Shown piece after piece: positions 51,685 to 62,182 of a stretch of DNA of 64,000 nt (the first letter of the stretch is position 1; every line of letters begins with the position of its first letter). This stretch comes from Limnohabitans sp. T6-20 (GTDB taxonomy: Bacteria; Pseudomonadota; Gammaproteobacteria; Burkholderiales; Burkholderiaceae_C). The notes beneath the pieces are model-generated. The model was not told the DNA's origin. It worked only from the letters and a program-made list of their open reading frames with translations, and ran no database searches. Location: positions 984,501 to 1,048,500 of the forward strand of contig NZ_NERW01000001.1 in the NCBI RefSeq assembly GCF_003063505.1, in the 5' to 3' direction. The position numbers and the translations under genes were made by a program.

Positions 51685-51761
51685 GTGCTCATCCTGAACC
51701 TGAGCAAGGCGGCCGGTATTGATGCAGGTCAACCGGCCCCTTGTCAGTGCATGCCGTTGGC

Positions 51762-52409
51762 TTATTTGGCTTTCATGCGCGCCATCATCAAATCCATGTT
51801 GGCTTTGCGGTCGGCGTTGATTTTTTGCATGTGGGGACGCTCGCCCATCATCTTGAGGTAGTCGCGTACCGGCAGATCGGCCAGGAAATCTTTGCCGTAA
51901 ACCAGCTTGGTGGCACCCGAGACCAAGGGCAAATGGGTGACGGCGGCGCAATCGGCCAGCGTCAGGCTGTCGCCCGCCACAAAAGGCGTGAATTTGGCAA
52001 GCTTGGCGAAGGCGGCGACGTTCTTTTCAAGCTGCGCCGCAGTCTTTTCCTTGACCGAGTCACTCACCTTGCCGCCAAAAAAGGCTTCGGGATAGAGGTT
52101 GCGGGCCACGAGTTCCAGGTGCAGGTCCAGAAACAGTGCCAACTCTCGCACCTTGGAGGCTGCAAACGGGTCGGCCGGCAGCAGCGGGTTTTGCGGGTAC
52201 TTTTGCTCGATGTATTCGAGCATCACGGCCGACTCGCACATCGCGCCCTGCTCCGTTTTCAGGTAAGGCACCTTGCCCAAAGGGCTCGCCGAGGCGTCGG
52301 TGGCGCCCACCCAGGCAAGTTCTTCTTCAAAGGGCACGCCTTTTTCGAGCAGGGCGAATTTGACCTTGTTGTGGTAGTTGCTGGCTGCGAAGCCGCAGAG
52401 TTTGAGCAT
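51762..52409 (-). CDS. Glutathione S-transferase family protein
   Basis: 215-aa GST. The thioredoxin-like N-terminal domain has KLCGFAASNYHNKVKFALLE, the cis-Pro segment GKVPYLKTEQG and the glutathione-binding MCESAVMLEYIEQ; the C-terminal helical domain has TLADCAAVTHLPL. Cytoplasmic; specific substrate not predictable. Single gene, divergent from the copper-related operon with 113 bp between them. Confidence 0.9.
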   Translation of the reverse strand: MLKLCGFAASNYHNKVKFALLEKGVPFEEELAWVGATDASASPLGKVPYLKTEQGAMCESAVMLEYIEQKYPQNPLLPADPFAASKVRELALFLDLHLELVARNLYPEAFFGGKVSDSVKEKTAAQLEKNVAAFAKLAKFTPFVAGDSLTLADCAAVTHLPLVSGATKLVYGKDFLADLPVRDYLKMMGERPHMQKINADRKANMDLMMARMKAK

Positions 52410-52522
52410 GGGGTCTCCAGTGTGTTGAAAAGTGTGAGCAGGTTAGCGCCTGGCGGCCAGCGCCTGCGTCGCAAAGATGACGTTCCAAGAAGCTGGGCTG
52501 GCCCATGGGATAATTTCAGCCC

Positions 52523-52888
52523 ATGTCCTCCCTGCAAACCCTGCGCAATGCCCACCTTCTCACCCGCCTCGTGCTGGTGTGGTTTGCGTTGTTCATTGGG
52601 GTTTCGGTGGCTTCCCCATTGGTCAAGCCCCAGGCCACCCAAATGGTTTGTTCTGCCATGGGTGGCATGAAAATGGTGATGGGGGACGACGCTGGCGACA
52701 GCCAAACGTCTTCGGGCGGCATGGACTGCCCTTTGTGCGCCCACGTCAGCGCACCGCCACCCTCGGTGGTGGTGGGCTTCGCAACCGTGAGCGCCTTGGC
52801 CCATGCCCTGCGCCCCATACCGTCGGCCCACATCGCCTGGCTGACCGGCACCCCGCTGCCGCCGCGCGGCCCGCCTGCACTTTCCTGA
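52523..52888 (+). CDS. DUF2946 protein, probable metal-handling
   Basis: 121 aa with an N-terminal hydrophobic signal/anchor (VLVWFALFIGVSVASPLV) and a short metal-ligand-rich segment: MVCSAMGGMKMVMG, then MDCPLCAHVS with CxxC, His and Met residues. DUF2946 proteins are small exported proteins often found in copper or other metal loci. First gene of the TonB receptor-YcnI-PCu(A)C operon. Confidence 0.78.
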   Translation: MSSLQTLRNAHLLTRLVLVWFALFIGVSVASPLVKPQATQMVCSAMGGMKMVMGDDAGDSQTSSGGMDCPLCAHVSAPPPSVVVGFATVSALAHALRPIPSAHIAWLTGTPLPPRGPPALS

Positions 52889-52960
52889 ACTTTCGCCTTG
52901 ACGCCGCAGCGGTGAACGCCGCCTGGCCGCGTCGCTCGTGTTTCGTTTTCAGGAATTTTC

Positions 52961-55285
52961 ATGCGCAAAACCCGCATCGCCTTGGGCCTGGCCCTGGCTT
53001 ACCCTTTCGTCATCTCTGCCCAACCAGTCGATAACGCCCCCAGCAAAGAAGTGGGCGTGGTCACCATCGTCAGCCAACAACCCACCTCCCTGCCCACCCA
53101 GATTCCGGCCACCATGGAAGGCATTACGGCCGCGCAGATCGAGCAGAACATCAACGCCACCGACAGCGAAGATGCCCTCAAGTACTTCCCCAGCCTCTTG
53201 GTGCGCAAGCGCTACAACGGCGACTACAACCACGCCATCTTGTCCAGCCGCGTCTCGGGCACGGGCAACAGCACCCGCTCGGCGGTGTATGCAGATGGCA
53301 TTTTGCTGAGCAACTACCTGGGCAACGGTGTCAGCGGCCTGAGCTTTCCGCCGCGCTGGGGCATGGTCACGCCCGAAGAAATCGAGCGTGTGGACGTGAT
53401 GTACGGCCCGTTTTCTGCGGCTTACCCGGGCAACTCGGTGGGCGCGGTGGTCGAGTACACGACCAAAATGCCCGAAAAACTCGAAGGCTCGGTCAAAGTG
53501 GGCTACGCCCACCAACCCTTTGACCTGTACAACACCCATGCCACTTATGGCGGCTGGCAGTCCAGCGCGTCCTTGGGCAGCCGCTCGGGCGACTGGTCGT
53601 GGTTTGTCAACTTGAACCACACCGACAGCCAGGGCCAGCCCCTGACCTTTGCCACGCGCACTGTGAGCACAGGTACCGTGGGCTCGGCAGGCACGGCGGT
53701 GACGGGTGCAGTTGCAGGCTTGAACAGTGCGAATGTGCCTTGGGTGATTTTGGGAGCGCTCACCCAGTACCACACGGTGCAAGACCATGTGAAAGCCAAA
53801 GTGGCCTATGACTTCAGCCCCACCGTGCGTGCCACGTATTCGTTGGGCATCTGGCAAAACACGTCCGAGGGCCGTCCACAGTCTTACCTCACCAATGCCT
53901 CGGGCCAAACCGTCACCAGCGGTGCGATCAACATCGGTGGCCGCAGCTACTCGGCGCTCAACGGCGGTGACTTCGCCCTCACCAATGAAAAACTCAGCCA
54001 CACCCTGCACGGCCTGTCGGTCAAGAGCCGCACGCAAGGCACCTTCGACTGGGAAGTGGCCGCCAGCCTGTACGACTACGGCTCGGACACCAAGCGCCAG
54101 AATGCTGGCAGCAACACCTTGCCCAACGCCGCAGCAGGTGGCGCTGGCACCATTGCCGACGGCTCGGGCACGGGTTGGAACAACCTGGCTTTGCGTGGCA
54201 CTTGGCGCCCGCAAGGACCCAAAGGCGAACACGTTGTGGATTTTGGCGCGCAGCAAGACAGCTACAAGCTGCGCTACCTGACCTCCAACATCGCAGGTAA
54301 CTGGACCACCGACGCTGCAGGCAGCGTGGCCAGCGAAGTGGGGGGCCGCACCCAGCTGCAAAGCCTGTACGCGCAAGACACTTGGCGCTTTGCCCCTGAC
54401 TGGCGCGTCGTACTGGGCTTGCGGGCGGAACACTGGAGCGCCACGCAAGGCTTGACGCGCTTCTCGGCCAGCAGCAGCCAAGCTTTTGCAGACCGCAGCG
54501 AGCACCACCTGTCGCCCAAAGCGGCCTTGTCCAAACAGATCGCCGAGGACGCCTTCCTCAAATACGCCGTGGGCCGCGCCGTGCGCATGCCCACCGTGAA
54601 CGAGCTGTACGGCGCCACCTCGACCACCAACTCGCAGTACATCAACGACCCGAACCTGCGTCCTGAAAAATCGTGGACTCAGGAGCTGAGCTACGAAAAA
54701 AACCTGGACAAAAGCCAGTGGCGTGTGACGGCATTTGCCGAAGATACGCAAGACGGCATTTACTCGCAGTCGGTGGTCGACCCCGCTGCGGGCAACCGCA
54801 CCATCAGCCGCGTGCAAAACGTGGACCGCATCCGCACGCGCGGACTTGAGGGTGCCTTCACGGTTCAAGGCTTTGGCCTTGTGGGTCTGGATGTGACGGG
54901 CAGCGTGACCTATGCCGATTCGGTGATCAAGGTCAACCAGGGCTTTGTGGCAGTGGCTGGAGACACCCTCGGCAAGATGCAACCCAACATCCCCAAATGG
55001 CGCGCCACATTGTTGGCAGGCTACCGTTGGAACGCGGCTTGGACCAGTTCGGTGGCCGTGCGCTACAGCGGCCAGCAGTTCCGCACACTCAACAACTCGG
55101 ACGTGAACGGCTATGCCTACATGGGCGTGAGCACTTTCACTACGGTGGACGTGCGTGCCCGTTGGCAGATCACGCCCCAGCTGGTCGCCGCCTTTGGCAT
55201 CGATAACCTGAACAACGACAAGTACTGGAACTTCCACCCCTACCCACAGCGCAGCTACACAGCTGAGCTGAAGGCCAATTTTTAA
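52961..55285 (+). CDS. TonB-dependent outer-membrane receptor, probably for copper
   Basis: 774-aa receptor. Signal peptide ends near ISAQP; the plug domain (about 45-170) has DALKYFPSLLVRKRYNGDYN and VMYGPFSAAYPGNSVGAVVE; the rest is a 22-strand barrel ending AELKANF with the terminal Phe needed for BAM insertion. OprC/NosA-like copper receptors share this plug text, and the genes on both sides handle copper. Good AGGAA before the ATG. Confidence 0.9.
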   Translation: MRKTRIALGLALAYPFVISAQPVDNAPSKEVGVVTIVSQQPTSLPTQIPATMEGITAAQIEQNINATDSEDALKYFPSLLVRKRYNGDYNHAILSSRVSGTGNSTRSAVYADGILLSNYLGNGVSGLSFPPRWGMVTPEEIERVDVMYGPFSAAYPGNSVGAVVEYTTKMPEKLEGSVKVGYAHQPFDLYNTHATYGGWQSSASLGSRSGDWSWFVNLNHTDSQGQPLTFATRTVSTGTVGSAGTAVTGAVAGLNSANVPWVILGALTQYHTVQDHVKAKVAYDFSPTVRATYSLGIWQNTSEGRPQSYLTNASGQTVTSGAINIGGRSYSALNGGDFALTNEKLSHTLHGLSVKSRTQGTFDWEVAASLYDYGSDTKRQNAGSNTLPNAAAGGAGTIADGSGTGWNNLALRGTWRPQGPKGEHVVDFGAQQDSYKLRYLTSNIAGNWTTDAAGSVASEVGGRTQLQSLYAQDTWRFAPDWRVVLGLRAEHWSATQGLTRFSASSSQAFADRSEHHLSPKAALSKQIAEDAFLKYAVGRAVRMPTVNELYGATSTTNSQYINDPNLRPEKSWTQELSYEKNLDKSQWRVTAFAEDTQDGIYSQSVVDPAAGNRTISRVQNVDRIRTRGLEGAFTVQGFGLVGLDVTGSVTYADSVIKVNQGFVAVAGDTLGKMQPNIPKWRATLLAGYRWNAAWTSSVAVRYSGQQFRTLNNSDVNGYAYMGVSTFTTVDVRARWQITPQLVAAFGIDNLNNDKYWNFHPYPQRSYTAELKANF

Positions 55286-55297
55286 AGGACACCGATC

Positions 55298-55852
55298 ATG
55301 AAACTTTTCAATCCCCTGTTGTGCGCCATGTTGGCTCTCTTGGGCTTAGGTTTGGGTTTGGGGGCTTCGGCCCACACCGTGCTCGAGTACCAGGTGGCCA
55401 CCGCTGGCCAGAGCTACAAGGCCACCTTCAAGGTGGGCCACGGTTGCGGCGCGTCGCCCACGCGCCAGATCGTGGTCGACATCCCGGCGGGCGTGCAGGG
55501 CGCCAAGCCCATGCCCAAGGCGGGCTGGCGACTGGAGGTGACCCGCGACAAGCTGGCTCAGCCCTACACCAGCCACGGCCGTAACATCACCGAAGACGTG
55601 ACCCGGATCAGTTGGACGGCCAAAACCGTCGAAGACATGTTGCCCAGTGGCCATTACGACGAGTTCGTGCTGGTGGGGACTTTGCCTGGCCAGTCGGGCA
55701 TGATGTATTGGCCTGTGCAGCAGGTGTGTGAGCAGGGTCGCAACGACTGGACGGAAGTTCCCAAGCCAGGCCAAAAACTGTCGGACCTGAAGTCGCCCGC
55801 TGCAGCGCTGGAACTCATGCCCAGTGCTGCAGCAGCCGGACACGCACACTGA
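55298..55852 (+). CDS. YcnI/DUF1775 copper-binding protein
   Basis: 184-aa exported protein. Cleavage after GASA leaves a histidine at the mature N-terminus (AHTVLEYQV), as in YcnI proteins that bind Cu(II) through an N-terminal His. Family text: YKATFKVGHGCGASPTRQIV, DIPAGVQGAKPMPKAGW, and FVLVGTLPGQSGMMYWPV. Lies 12 bp after the receptor stop, so it is one operon. Confidence 0.9.
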   Translation: MKLFNPLLCAMLALLGLGLGLGASAHTVLEYQVATAGQSYKATFKVGHGCGASPTRQIVVDIPAGVQGAKPMPKAGWRLEVTRDKLAQPYTSHGRNITEDVTRISWTAKTVEDMLPSGHYDEFVLVGTLPGQSGMMYWPVQQVCEQGRNDWTEVPKPGQKLSDLKSPAAALELMPSAAAAGHAH

Positions 55853-55882
55853 AGACCCACTATTTCAATCTGAGGAGAAAAC

Positions 55883-56353
55883 ATGAACAAGACATTCAAA
55901 CAAGCCTTGTGGCTGTGCCTGGGCTTGATGGCCACCAACACGACCTGGGCCCAGGTCAAGGTGGAGGGTGGATGGGCCCGCGCTACCGTTCAAGGCCAAA
56001 ATGCCACGGGTGCTTTCATGAAAATCACAGCCCCCCAGACCACCCGTTTGGTGGCGGTGTCTACCCCCGCCGCGGGCGTTGCCGAAATCCATGAAATGAA
56101 GATGGAAGGCTCGGTCATGAAAATGCGCGCAGTGCCTGCATTGGACTTGCCTGCCAACCAAACGGTGGAGCTCAAGCCTGGCAGCTACCACTTGATGCTG
56201 ATGGACCTCAAGGCCCCGCTTGTGAAAGACGGCAGTGTGGCCCTGACCCTGATCTTCAAGGACGCCAAAGGCACCGAGAGCAAGCAGCAGGTGAGCGTGC
56301 CGGTGACCACGGGCATGCCACAAGCGCATGGCCATGCAGACCACAAACACTGA
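55883..56353 (+). CDS. PCu(A)C-family periplasmic copper chaperone
   Basis: 156-aa exported chaperone (signal ends near TTWAQ). The copper site H(M)x10Mx21HxM is represented by EIHEMKMEGSVMKMRAV and SYHLMLMDLKAPL; the tail MPQAHGHADHKH adds His ligands. These proteins hold Cu(I) for delivery to cytochrome oxidase or other cuproenzymes. Third structural gene of the copper operon; AGGAG precedes the ATG. Confidence 0.93.
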   Translation: MNKTFKQALWLCLGLMATNTTWAQVKVEGGWARATVQGQNATGAFMKITAPQTTRLVAVSTPAAGVAEIHEMKMEGSVMKMRAVPALDLPANQTVELKPGSYHLMLMDLKAPLVKDGSVALTLIFKDAKGTESKQQVSVPVTTGMPQAHGHADHKH

Positions 56354-56414
56354 AAGCCGTGTGCCAGACATTTCGATTAAGCTGTTGCATCCACCATCTG
56401 CGTGAGGAGACACC

Positions 56415-57119
56415 ATGAGCGATACATCGGCTTTCGGCTTTGGCCAATTTGTTCCGGGGTTTGATTTTTTGCAAAACCTGTCCAAAACGGCGGCTCAGGC
56501 TGCACCCGCGACAGGGGCCATCCCGGGCATGGCCAGTTGGGTGGCGCCCACACTGAGTGTTGAGGAAATCGACAAGCGCATTCAGGAACTCAAGTCGGTG
56601 CTGTTTTGGCTGGAGCAAAACACCACCGCACTCAAGGCCACTGTCCAGGCGATGGAGGTGCAGAAGATGACCTTGTCCACGTTGCAAAGCATGAACGTGA
56701 ACATGGCCGATCTGGCCAAGGCCTTCACAGCCAAGGCGCCTGCCACCGAACCTGTACAGCAAGCCACGCGCCCGCCTGAACCTGTTGCGCCAAAGCCAGC
56801 CGTCGAAGCCGAAGCGGCCAAAGCCAAGTCGACGTCCAAGTCTGCGGAAAACCCCTCGGCCAAGCCGGCGGTGGATCCAATGCAGTGGTGGGGTGCTTTG
56901 ACACAGCAGTTTCAGAGCATTGCAGCCGCTGCAGTGAAAGACGTGGCTGCCGAGGCCATGAAGGCCGGCATGACGGCCAAGGGTGCCAGCACCTCAGCGG
57001 CCAGCAAAAAATCACCTGCAGCCCCAAAGGCGCCCGCCAAAAAAGCCACCAACGGCAAAGCCAAACTGAGCGCCAAATCTGCGCCTCGCAAGCCGCTCTC
57101 CAAGCGCACAAAGCCATGA
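56415..57119 (+). CDS. phaM: PhaM-type PHA granule protein
   Basis: 234-aa PhaM homologue: FGQFVPGFDFLQNL, SWVAPTLSVEEIDKRIQELK, VLFWLEQNTTALKATVQAM, then a Pro/Ala linker and a Lys/Ala-rich C-terminus of PAKKA type for DNA binding. PhaM links PHB granules to the nucleoid and activates PHB synthase. The stop overlaps the FIST gene by 4 bp. Indicates that the organism stores polyhydroxybutyrate. Confidence 0.88.
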   Translation: MSDTSAFGFGQFVPGFDFLQNLSKTAAQAAPATGAIPGMASWVAPTLSVEEIDKRIQELKSVLFWLEQNTTALKATVQAMEVQKMTLSTLQSMNVNMADLAKAFTAKAPATEPVQQATRPPEPVAPKPAVEAEAAKAKSTSKSAENPSAKPAVDPMQWWGALTQQFQSIAAAAVKDVAAEAMKAGMTAKGASTSAASKKSPAAPKAPAKKATNGKAKLSAKSAPRKPLSKRTKP

Positions 57120-58357
57120 AGCTGTTTCCCTATGGGCACGCCACCCATCCGCATTGGCTGATGGCTGCAGGTTTGGTCTTGGCCCAGTTGCGAGCGCAGA
57201 TGAGCTTGCCCAAATGCGCCGCAGACCCCAAGTTGGCGCTGCTCTACATCACTGACCACTACGCGGGCCATGCGCAGGCGATTCTTGACCATTTGCGTCA
57301 AGAGTTGCCCGCCGTCAGCGATTGGGTTGGGACCGTGGGGGTGGGCATTGCCGTCAACAACGCCGAGTACTTTGACGAACCGGCCATGGCGGTCATGTTG
57401 TGCGATCTGCCACCCGAGCATTACCGCGTGTTTTCGGGTCGTGCCCCTTTGGCCGACAACGGGTTTGCCTCTGTAGCGCTGGTGCACGCCGACCCGGCCA
57501 CGCCCGACTTGGCCGAGTTACTGGGCGAAATGGCGGCGCGGACCGAACAAGGCTATTTGTTCGGTGGCCTGACTTCCAGCCGCACCCGTAGCGTGCAGTT
57601 TGCCGTTCACAACGGACAGAACCTGGACGATGGCGGTGTGCTCGAAGGCGGCTTGAGTGGTGTGGCCTTGAGTGCCGATGTGGCCTTGCTGTCACGCGTG
57701 ACCCAGGGTTGTCAACCCGTCTCGCCTGAGCGCGAGATCACCGAGGCCGACAGGCATGTGGTGCTCAAACTCAATGGAGAACCGGCACTGGACGTGATGC
57801 TGGCTGACTTGAAGATCAGCTTGAGCGAGCCGCAAAAGGCCATTCCGGTGGTGCGTTCAACTTTGGTGGGTCTGAGCCCGGTCGGGCAAGTGGGCGTAGG
57901 CCGCACGGGCAACTTGGGCAGCTACGTGCTGGTGCGCCACATTGTGGGTCTTGACCCTTTGCGTCATGGCTTGGCGGTGGCTGAACACCTGGAGCCCGGC
58001 ATGCGCTTGACGTTTTGCAAGCGCGATGTGCACGCAGCCCGTGCCGACTTGGTGCGCGTGTGCGCTGAAATCCGCGAAGAGCTTGAACCCGAGATGCTGT
58101 CCGTTGAAGCGATCCATGCCCTGAGCGATGACCCTATGCCGAGCTTGCCTCAAGTGGGCAAGCGCATCGCAGGCGCTGTCTATGTGAGCTGCACTGGCCG
58201 GGGTGGCCCGCACTTTGGTGGCCCCAGCGCCGAGCTGCAGATCATCCGCCACGCTTTGGGCGATGTGCCCTTGGTCGGCTTCTTTGCCGCAGGCGAAATC
58301 GCGCGGGATCAACTGTACGGTTACACCGGGGTGTTGACGGTGTTCACCACCGACTGA
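57116..58357 (+). CDS. FIST-domain sensor protein
   Basis: 413 aa with a FIST N domain (about 20-215; LLYITDHYAGHAQAILDHL, VGTVGVGIAVNN) and a FIST C domain (about 235-395; SLPQVGKRIAGAVYVSCTGR, then GPSAELQIIRHALG and VPLVGFFAAGEI). FIST modules bind small ligands, probably amino acids, usually in signalling proteins; here no output domain is attached. Start overlaps the phaM stop (ATGA), so it may sense a signal for PHB control (inference). Confidence 0.87.
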   Translation: MKLFPYGHATHPHWLMAAGLVLAQLRAQMSLPKCAADPKLALLYITDHYAGHAQAILDHLRQELPAVSDWVGTVGVGIAVNNAEYFDEPAMAVMLCDLPPEHYRVFSGRAPLADNGFASVALVHADPATPDLAELLGEMAARTEQGYLFGGLTSSRTRSVQFAVHNGQNLDDGGVLEGGLSGVALSADVALLSRVTQGCQPVSPEREITEADRHVVLKLNGEPALDVMLADLKISLSEPQKAIPVVRSTLVGLSPVGQVGVGRTGNLGSYVLVRHIVGLDPLRHGLAVAEHLEPGMRLTFCKRDVHAARADLVRVCAEIREELEPEMLSVEAIHALSDDPMPSLPQVGKRIAGAVYVSCTGRGGPHFGGPSAELQIIRHALGDVPLVGFFAAGEIARDQLYGYTGVLTVFTTD

Positions 58358-58380
58358 AAGAGGGTGTGGGCGCTGGGCTT

Positions 58381-58457
58381 TGTGGGAGCGAACCCCTGCT
58401 CGCGAAAATCTTACGATGGCAAAGCGTGCATTCGGCCGCAGGGGCGGCCTCCTACGA
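58381..58457. repeat. REPIN-like inverted pair 7 (mosaic arms)
   Basis: Left arm TGTGGGAGCGAACCCCTGCT then CGCGAAAAT; right arm GCATTCGGCCGCAGGGGCGG then CCTCCTACGA. Left stem is GCGA type, right stem GGCCGC type, the opposite mix to the copy at 26672. Between the FIST gene and tgt. Confidence 0.85.
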
Positions 58458-58459
58458 AA

Positions 58460-59770
<1,311 letters not shown>

Positions 59771-60706
59771 TTACACCGTTTGTTCCGCGGCGGGTTTGCT
59801 GCCGTCACCAAACAGTTGGGCGACTTGCCCGCGCAGCCACTGGTGCCCCGGGTCTTTGTGCAGTCGGGCGTGCCAGAACTGGTGGATGGCGCTGCCGTCC
59901 ACTGCCAGTGGCAGGGCGCGGGTGGTCAGGGCAAAAGGGGCGGTCACGCGCTGCGCAAAGCGCTCGGGCACGGTGGCAATCAGGTCCGAGTGGCCCAGCA
60001 CATCGCCCAAAGCTACGTAGTGCGGCACCGTGAGGCGAATGCGGCGCTGCAGGCCTTGGCGCTCCAGCGCTTCGTCCACCCTGCCGTGCCCTGTGCCTGC
60101 GGCAATCACGCGCACATGGCTGGCGGCGGCAAAGTCGATGAGCGACAGGGTGGTGGCTGTCGCCAGTGGGTGGCCTTCGCGCATCAGGCACACATAGGGC
60201 TGGCGAAACAGCGCTTGCTGAAAAAAGCCCGCCTGCAGCTGCGGCAACAAGCCCAGCGCCAAGTCGGTGCGGCCAGAGGCCATGTCGTCTTTCAGGCTGT
60301 CGCTGGTCACGGCCACCACGTTGAGCGTGACGCCCGGAGCTGCATGAGCCAGCGCGTCCATCAGCACGGGCAGGAAATACATTTCGCCCACATCGGTCAT
60401 GGCCAAAGTGAAGCTGCGTTCGCTGGTGGCCGGGTCAAACGAGGCGCGCACATTGAGCGCTTGCTGCAAGCCGTCGAGCGCGGTGGCCACGGGTTCGGCC
60501 AGCTGTAGGGCGTAGGGCGTGGGCGCCATGCCGCGCTGGGTGCGTAAAAACAGCTCGTCGCCCAGACTGCTGCGCAGGCGGCCCAGCGCGCTGCTGACGG
60601 CGGGCTGGCTCATGCCCAGCACGGTGGCCACGGCAGACACGCGCTTTTCGCGCAGTAGGTGGTGAAACACCAGCAGCAGGTTCAGGTCGAGGCGGGCGAG
60701 TTCCAT
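59771..60706 (-). CDS. LysR-family regulator of the Rieske oxygenase cluster (NahR/NagR-like)
   Basis: 311-aa LTTR that starts LARLDLNLLLVFHHLLREKR with HTH VSAVATVLGMSQPAVSSALG and an effector domain with FTLAMTDVGEMYFLPVL, as in NahR/NagR regulators that respond to salicylate. It is divergent from the oxygenase genes, the standard LTTR layout. Probably activates nagG-like transcription in response to an aromatic acid. Confidence 0.85.
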   Translation of the reverse strand: MELARLDLNLLLVFHHLLREKRVSAVATVLGMSQPAVSSALGRLRSSLGDELFLRTQRGMAPTPYALQLAEPVATALDGLQQALNVRASFDPATSERSFTLAMTDVGEMYFLPVLMDALAHAAPGVTLNVVAVTSDSLKDDMASGRTDLALGLLPQLQAGFFQQALFRQPYVCLMREGHPLATATTLSLIDFAAASHVRVIAAGTGHGRVDEALERQGLQRRIRLTVPHYVALGDVLGHSDLIATVPERFAQRVTAPFALTTRALPLAVDGSAIHQFWHARLHKDPGHQWLRGQVAQLFGDGSKPAAEQTV

Positions 60707-60734
60707 GGCGGGTGAGAGTTATATTTGAAATTTG

Positions 60735-60747
60735 GATAATGATTATC
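60735..60747. promoter_or_regulatory. Fur-box-like palindrome in the LysR/oxygenase intergenic region
   Basis: GATAATGATTATC is a perfect 13-bp inverted repeat equal to the 6-1-6 core of the Fur 7-1-7 motif, embedded in an AT-rich 60-bp stretch that must hold the divergent promoters. LTTR sites of the T-N11-A type cannot be distinguished from it by eye. Confidence 0.5.
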
Positions 60748-60801
60748 TTTGAATTTCGATTTACCGAATTTGATGGGTGCGACATGATGCAGGCCAAGAT
60801 C

Positions 60802-60876
60802 TGTGGGAGGTCGCCCCTGCGGCCGAATGCTTGCCGTGCCAAGGCGGCCATTCGCGAGCGGGGGCTCGCTCCCACA
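60802..60876. repeat. REPIN-like inverted pair 9 (mosaic arms) in the oxygenase leader
   Basis: Left arm TGTGGGAGGTCGCCCCTGCG then GCCGAATG; right arm CATTCGCGAGCGGGGGCTCG then CTCCCACA. It lies between the AT-rich promoter region and the oxygenase ribosome-binding site, so it should be transcribed as paired hairpins in the 5' untranslated region. Confidence 0.85.
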
Positions 60877-60914
60877 TGCTCAGTGCAAACCTACACATTG
60901 CAGGAGACCCACCC

Positions 60915-62180
60915 ATGACCGAACAACCCATCCACTGGGAAACGGACGGCACCAGCCGCGTGCCGTTTGCCGTGTACACCGACGAAGACCGGCACAAGAA
61001 GGAGCTGGAGCGCTTCTTTTACAAAAGTCACTGGAACTACGTGGGCCTGGAGGCCGAGATCCCGAACCCCGGCGACTTCAAGCGCACCGTGGTGGGCGAG
61101 CGCTCGGTCATCATGACGCGTGCCACCGACGGGCAGATCCATGTGGTCGAGAACGTCTGCGCCCACCGGGGCATGCAGTTTTGCCGCGAGCGCCACGGCA
61201 ACAAAAAAGAGTTTGTCTGCCCCTACCACCAGTGGAGCTACACGCTCAAGGGCGACTTGCAGGGCGTGCCTTTTCGGCGTGGCGTGCGCCAAGACGGCAA
61301 GGTCAACGGCGGCATGCCCGCCGACTTTGACCCCAAGGACCACGGCCTCACAGCCCTGAAAGTGGCCACACGCGGTGGCGTGGTGTTTGCATCGTTCGAC
61401 CACAACGTGGAGTCGCTCGAAGACTTCATGGGTCCCACCATCCTGAAATACTTTGACCGCCTGTTCAATGGCCGCAAGCTGGTGGTGCTGGGTTACAACC
61501 GCCAGCGCATTCCGGGCAACTGGAAGCTGATGCAAGAGAACATCAAAGACCCCTACCACCCCGGCTTGCTGCACACCTGGTTTGTGACCTTTGGCCTCTG
61601 GCGTGCCGACAACAAGAGCGAGTTGCGCATGGACGCGCACCACCGCCATGCGGCCATGGTGTCGACCCGAGGCAGTGCTGGCCAAGCCACGGGGCAGGCG
61701 TCGCAGGTCACACAGGTGAGCAGCTTCAAAGAAAGCATGCAGCTCAACGACCCGAGCTTCTTGGACATCGTGCCCGAAGACTGGTGGAAGATGGAGGACC
61801 AGATGCCCTCGGCGGTGATGATGACGCTGTTCCCGAGTGTGATTTTTCAGCAGCAGGTCAACAGCGTGTCCACCCGGCACATCCAGCCCGATGGGCATGG
61901 TGCGTTTGATTTTGTCTGGACGCACTTCGGCTTTGAAGACGACACGCCCGAGATGCACGAGCGCCGCCTGCGCCAGTCCAACCTGTTTGGCCCGGCCGGT
62001 TTTGTGAGCGCGGACGACGGCGAGGTGATCGAGTTTTCGCAGCAAGCGTTTGAGACCAAACCCGAGCACCGCATGCTGGTGGAGCTGGGCGGTCGCGATG
62101 TGGGCGAGACCGACCACATGGTGACCGAAACGCTGATCAGGGGCATGTACGAATACTGGCGCAAAGTGATGGAGGCTTGA
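60915..62180 (+). CDS. nagG: Rieske ring-hydroxylating oxygenase large subunit, salicylate 5-hydroxylase-like
   Basis: 421-aa alpha subunit. The Rieske [2Fe-2S] ligands are in [10 protein letters not shown] and VCPYHQWSY; the catalytic mononuclear iron site is in [33 protein letters not shown] and [14 protein letters not shown] resemble NagG, the salicylate 5-hydroxylase that makes gentisate; related enzymes act on anthranilate-type acids, so the substrate is probable rather than certain. GGAG precedes the ATG 60915. Confidence 0.86.
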   Translation: MTEQPIHWETDGTSRVPFAVYTDEDRHKKELERFFYKSHWNYVGLEAEIPNPGDFKRTVVGERSVIMTRATDGQIHVVENVCAHRGMQFCRERHGNKKEFVCPYHQWSYTLKGDLQGVPFRRGVRQDGKVNGGMPADFDPKDHGLTALKVATRGGVVFASFDHNVESLEDFMGPTILKYFDRLFNGRKLVVLGYNRQRIPGNWKLMQENIKDPYHPGLLHTWFVTFGLWRADNKSELRMDAHHRHAAMVSTRGSAGQATGQASQVTQVSSFKESMQLNDPSFLDIVPEDWWKMEDQMPSAVMMTLFPSVIFQQQVNSVSTRHIQPDGHGAFDFVWTHFGFEDDTPEMHERRLRQSNLFGPAGFVSADDGEVIEFSQQAFETKPEHRMLVELGGRDVGETDHMVTETLIRGMYEYWRKVMEA

Positions 62181-62182
62181 TG

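Noticed and set aside
52949..55237. A 762-codon open frame antisense to the TonB receptor gene.
   Set aside because: It has no recognisable domain, while the plus strand encodes a complete receptor. Long antisense frames are expected in GC-rich coding DNA; similar shadows lie opposite hpaE and the carboxyltransferase fusion.
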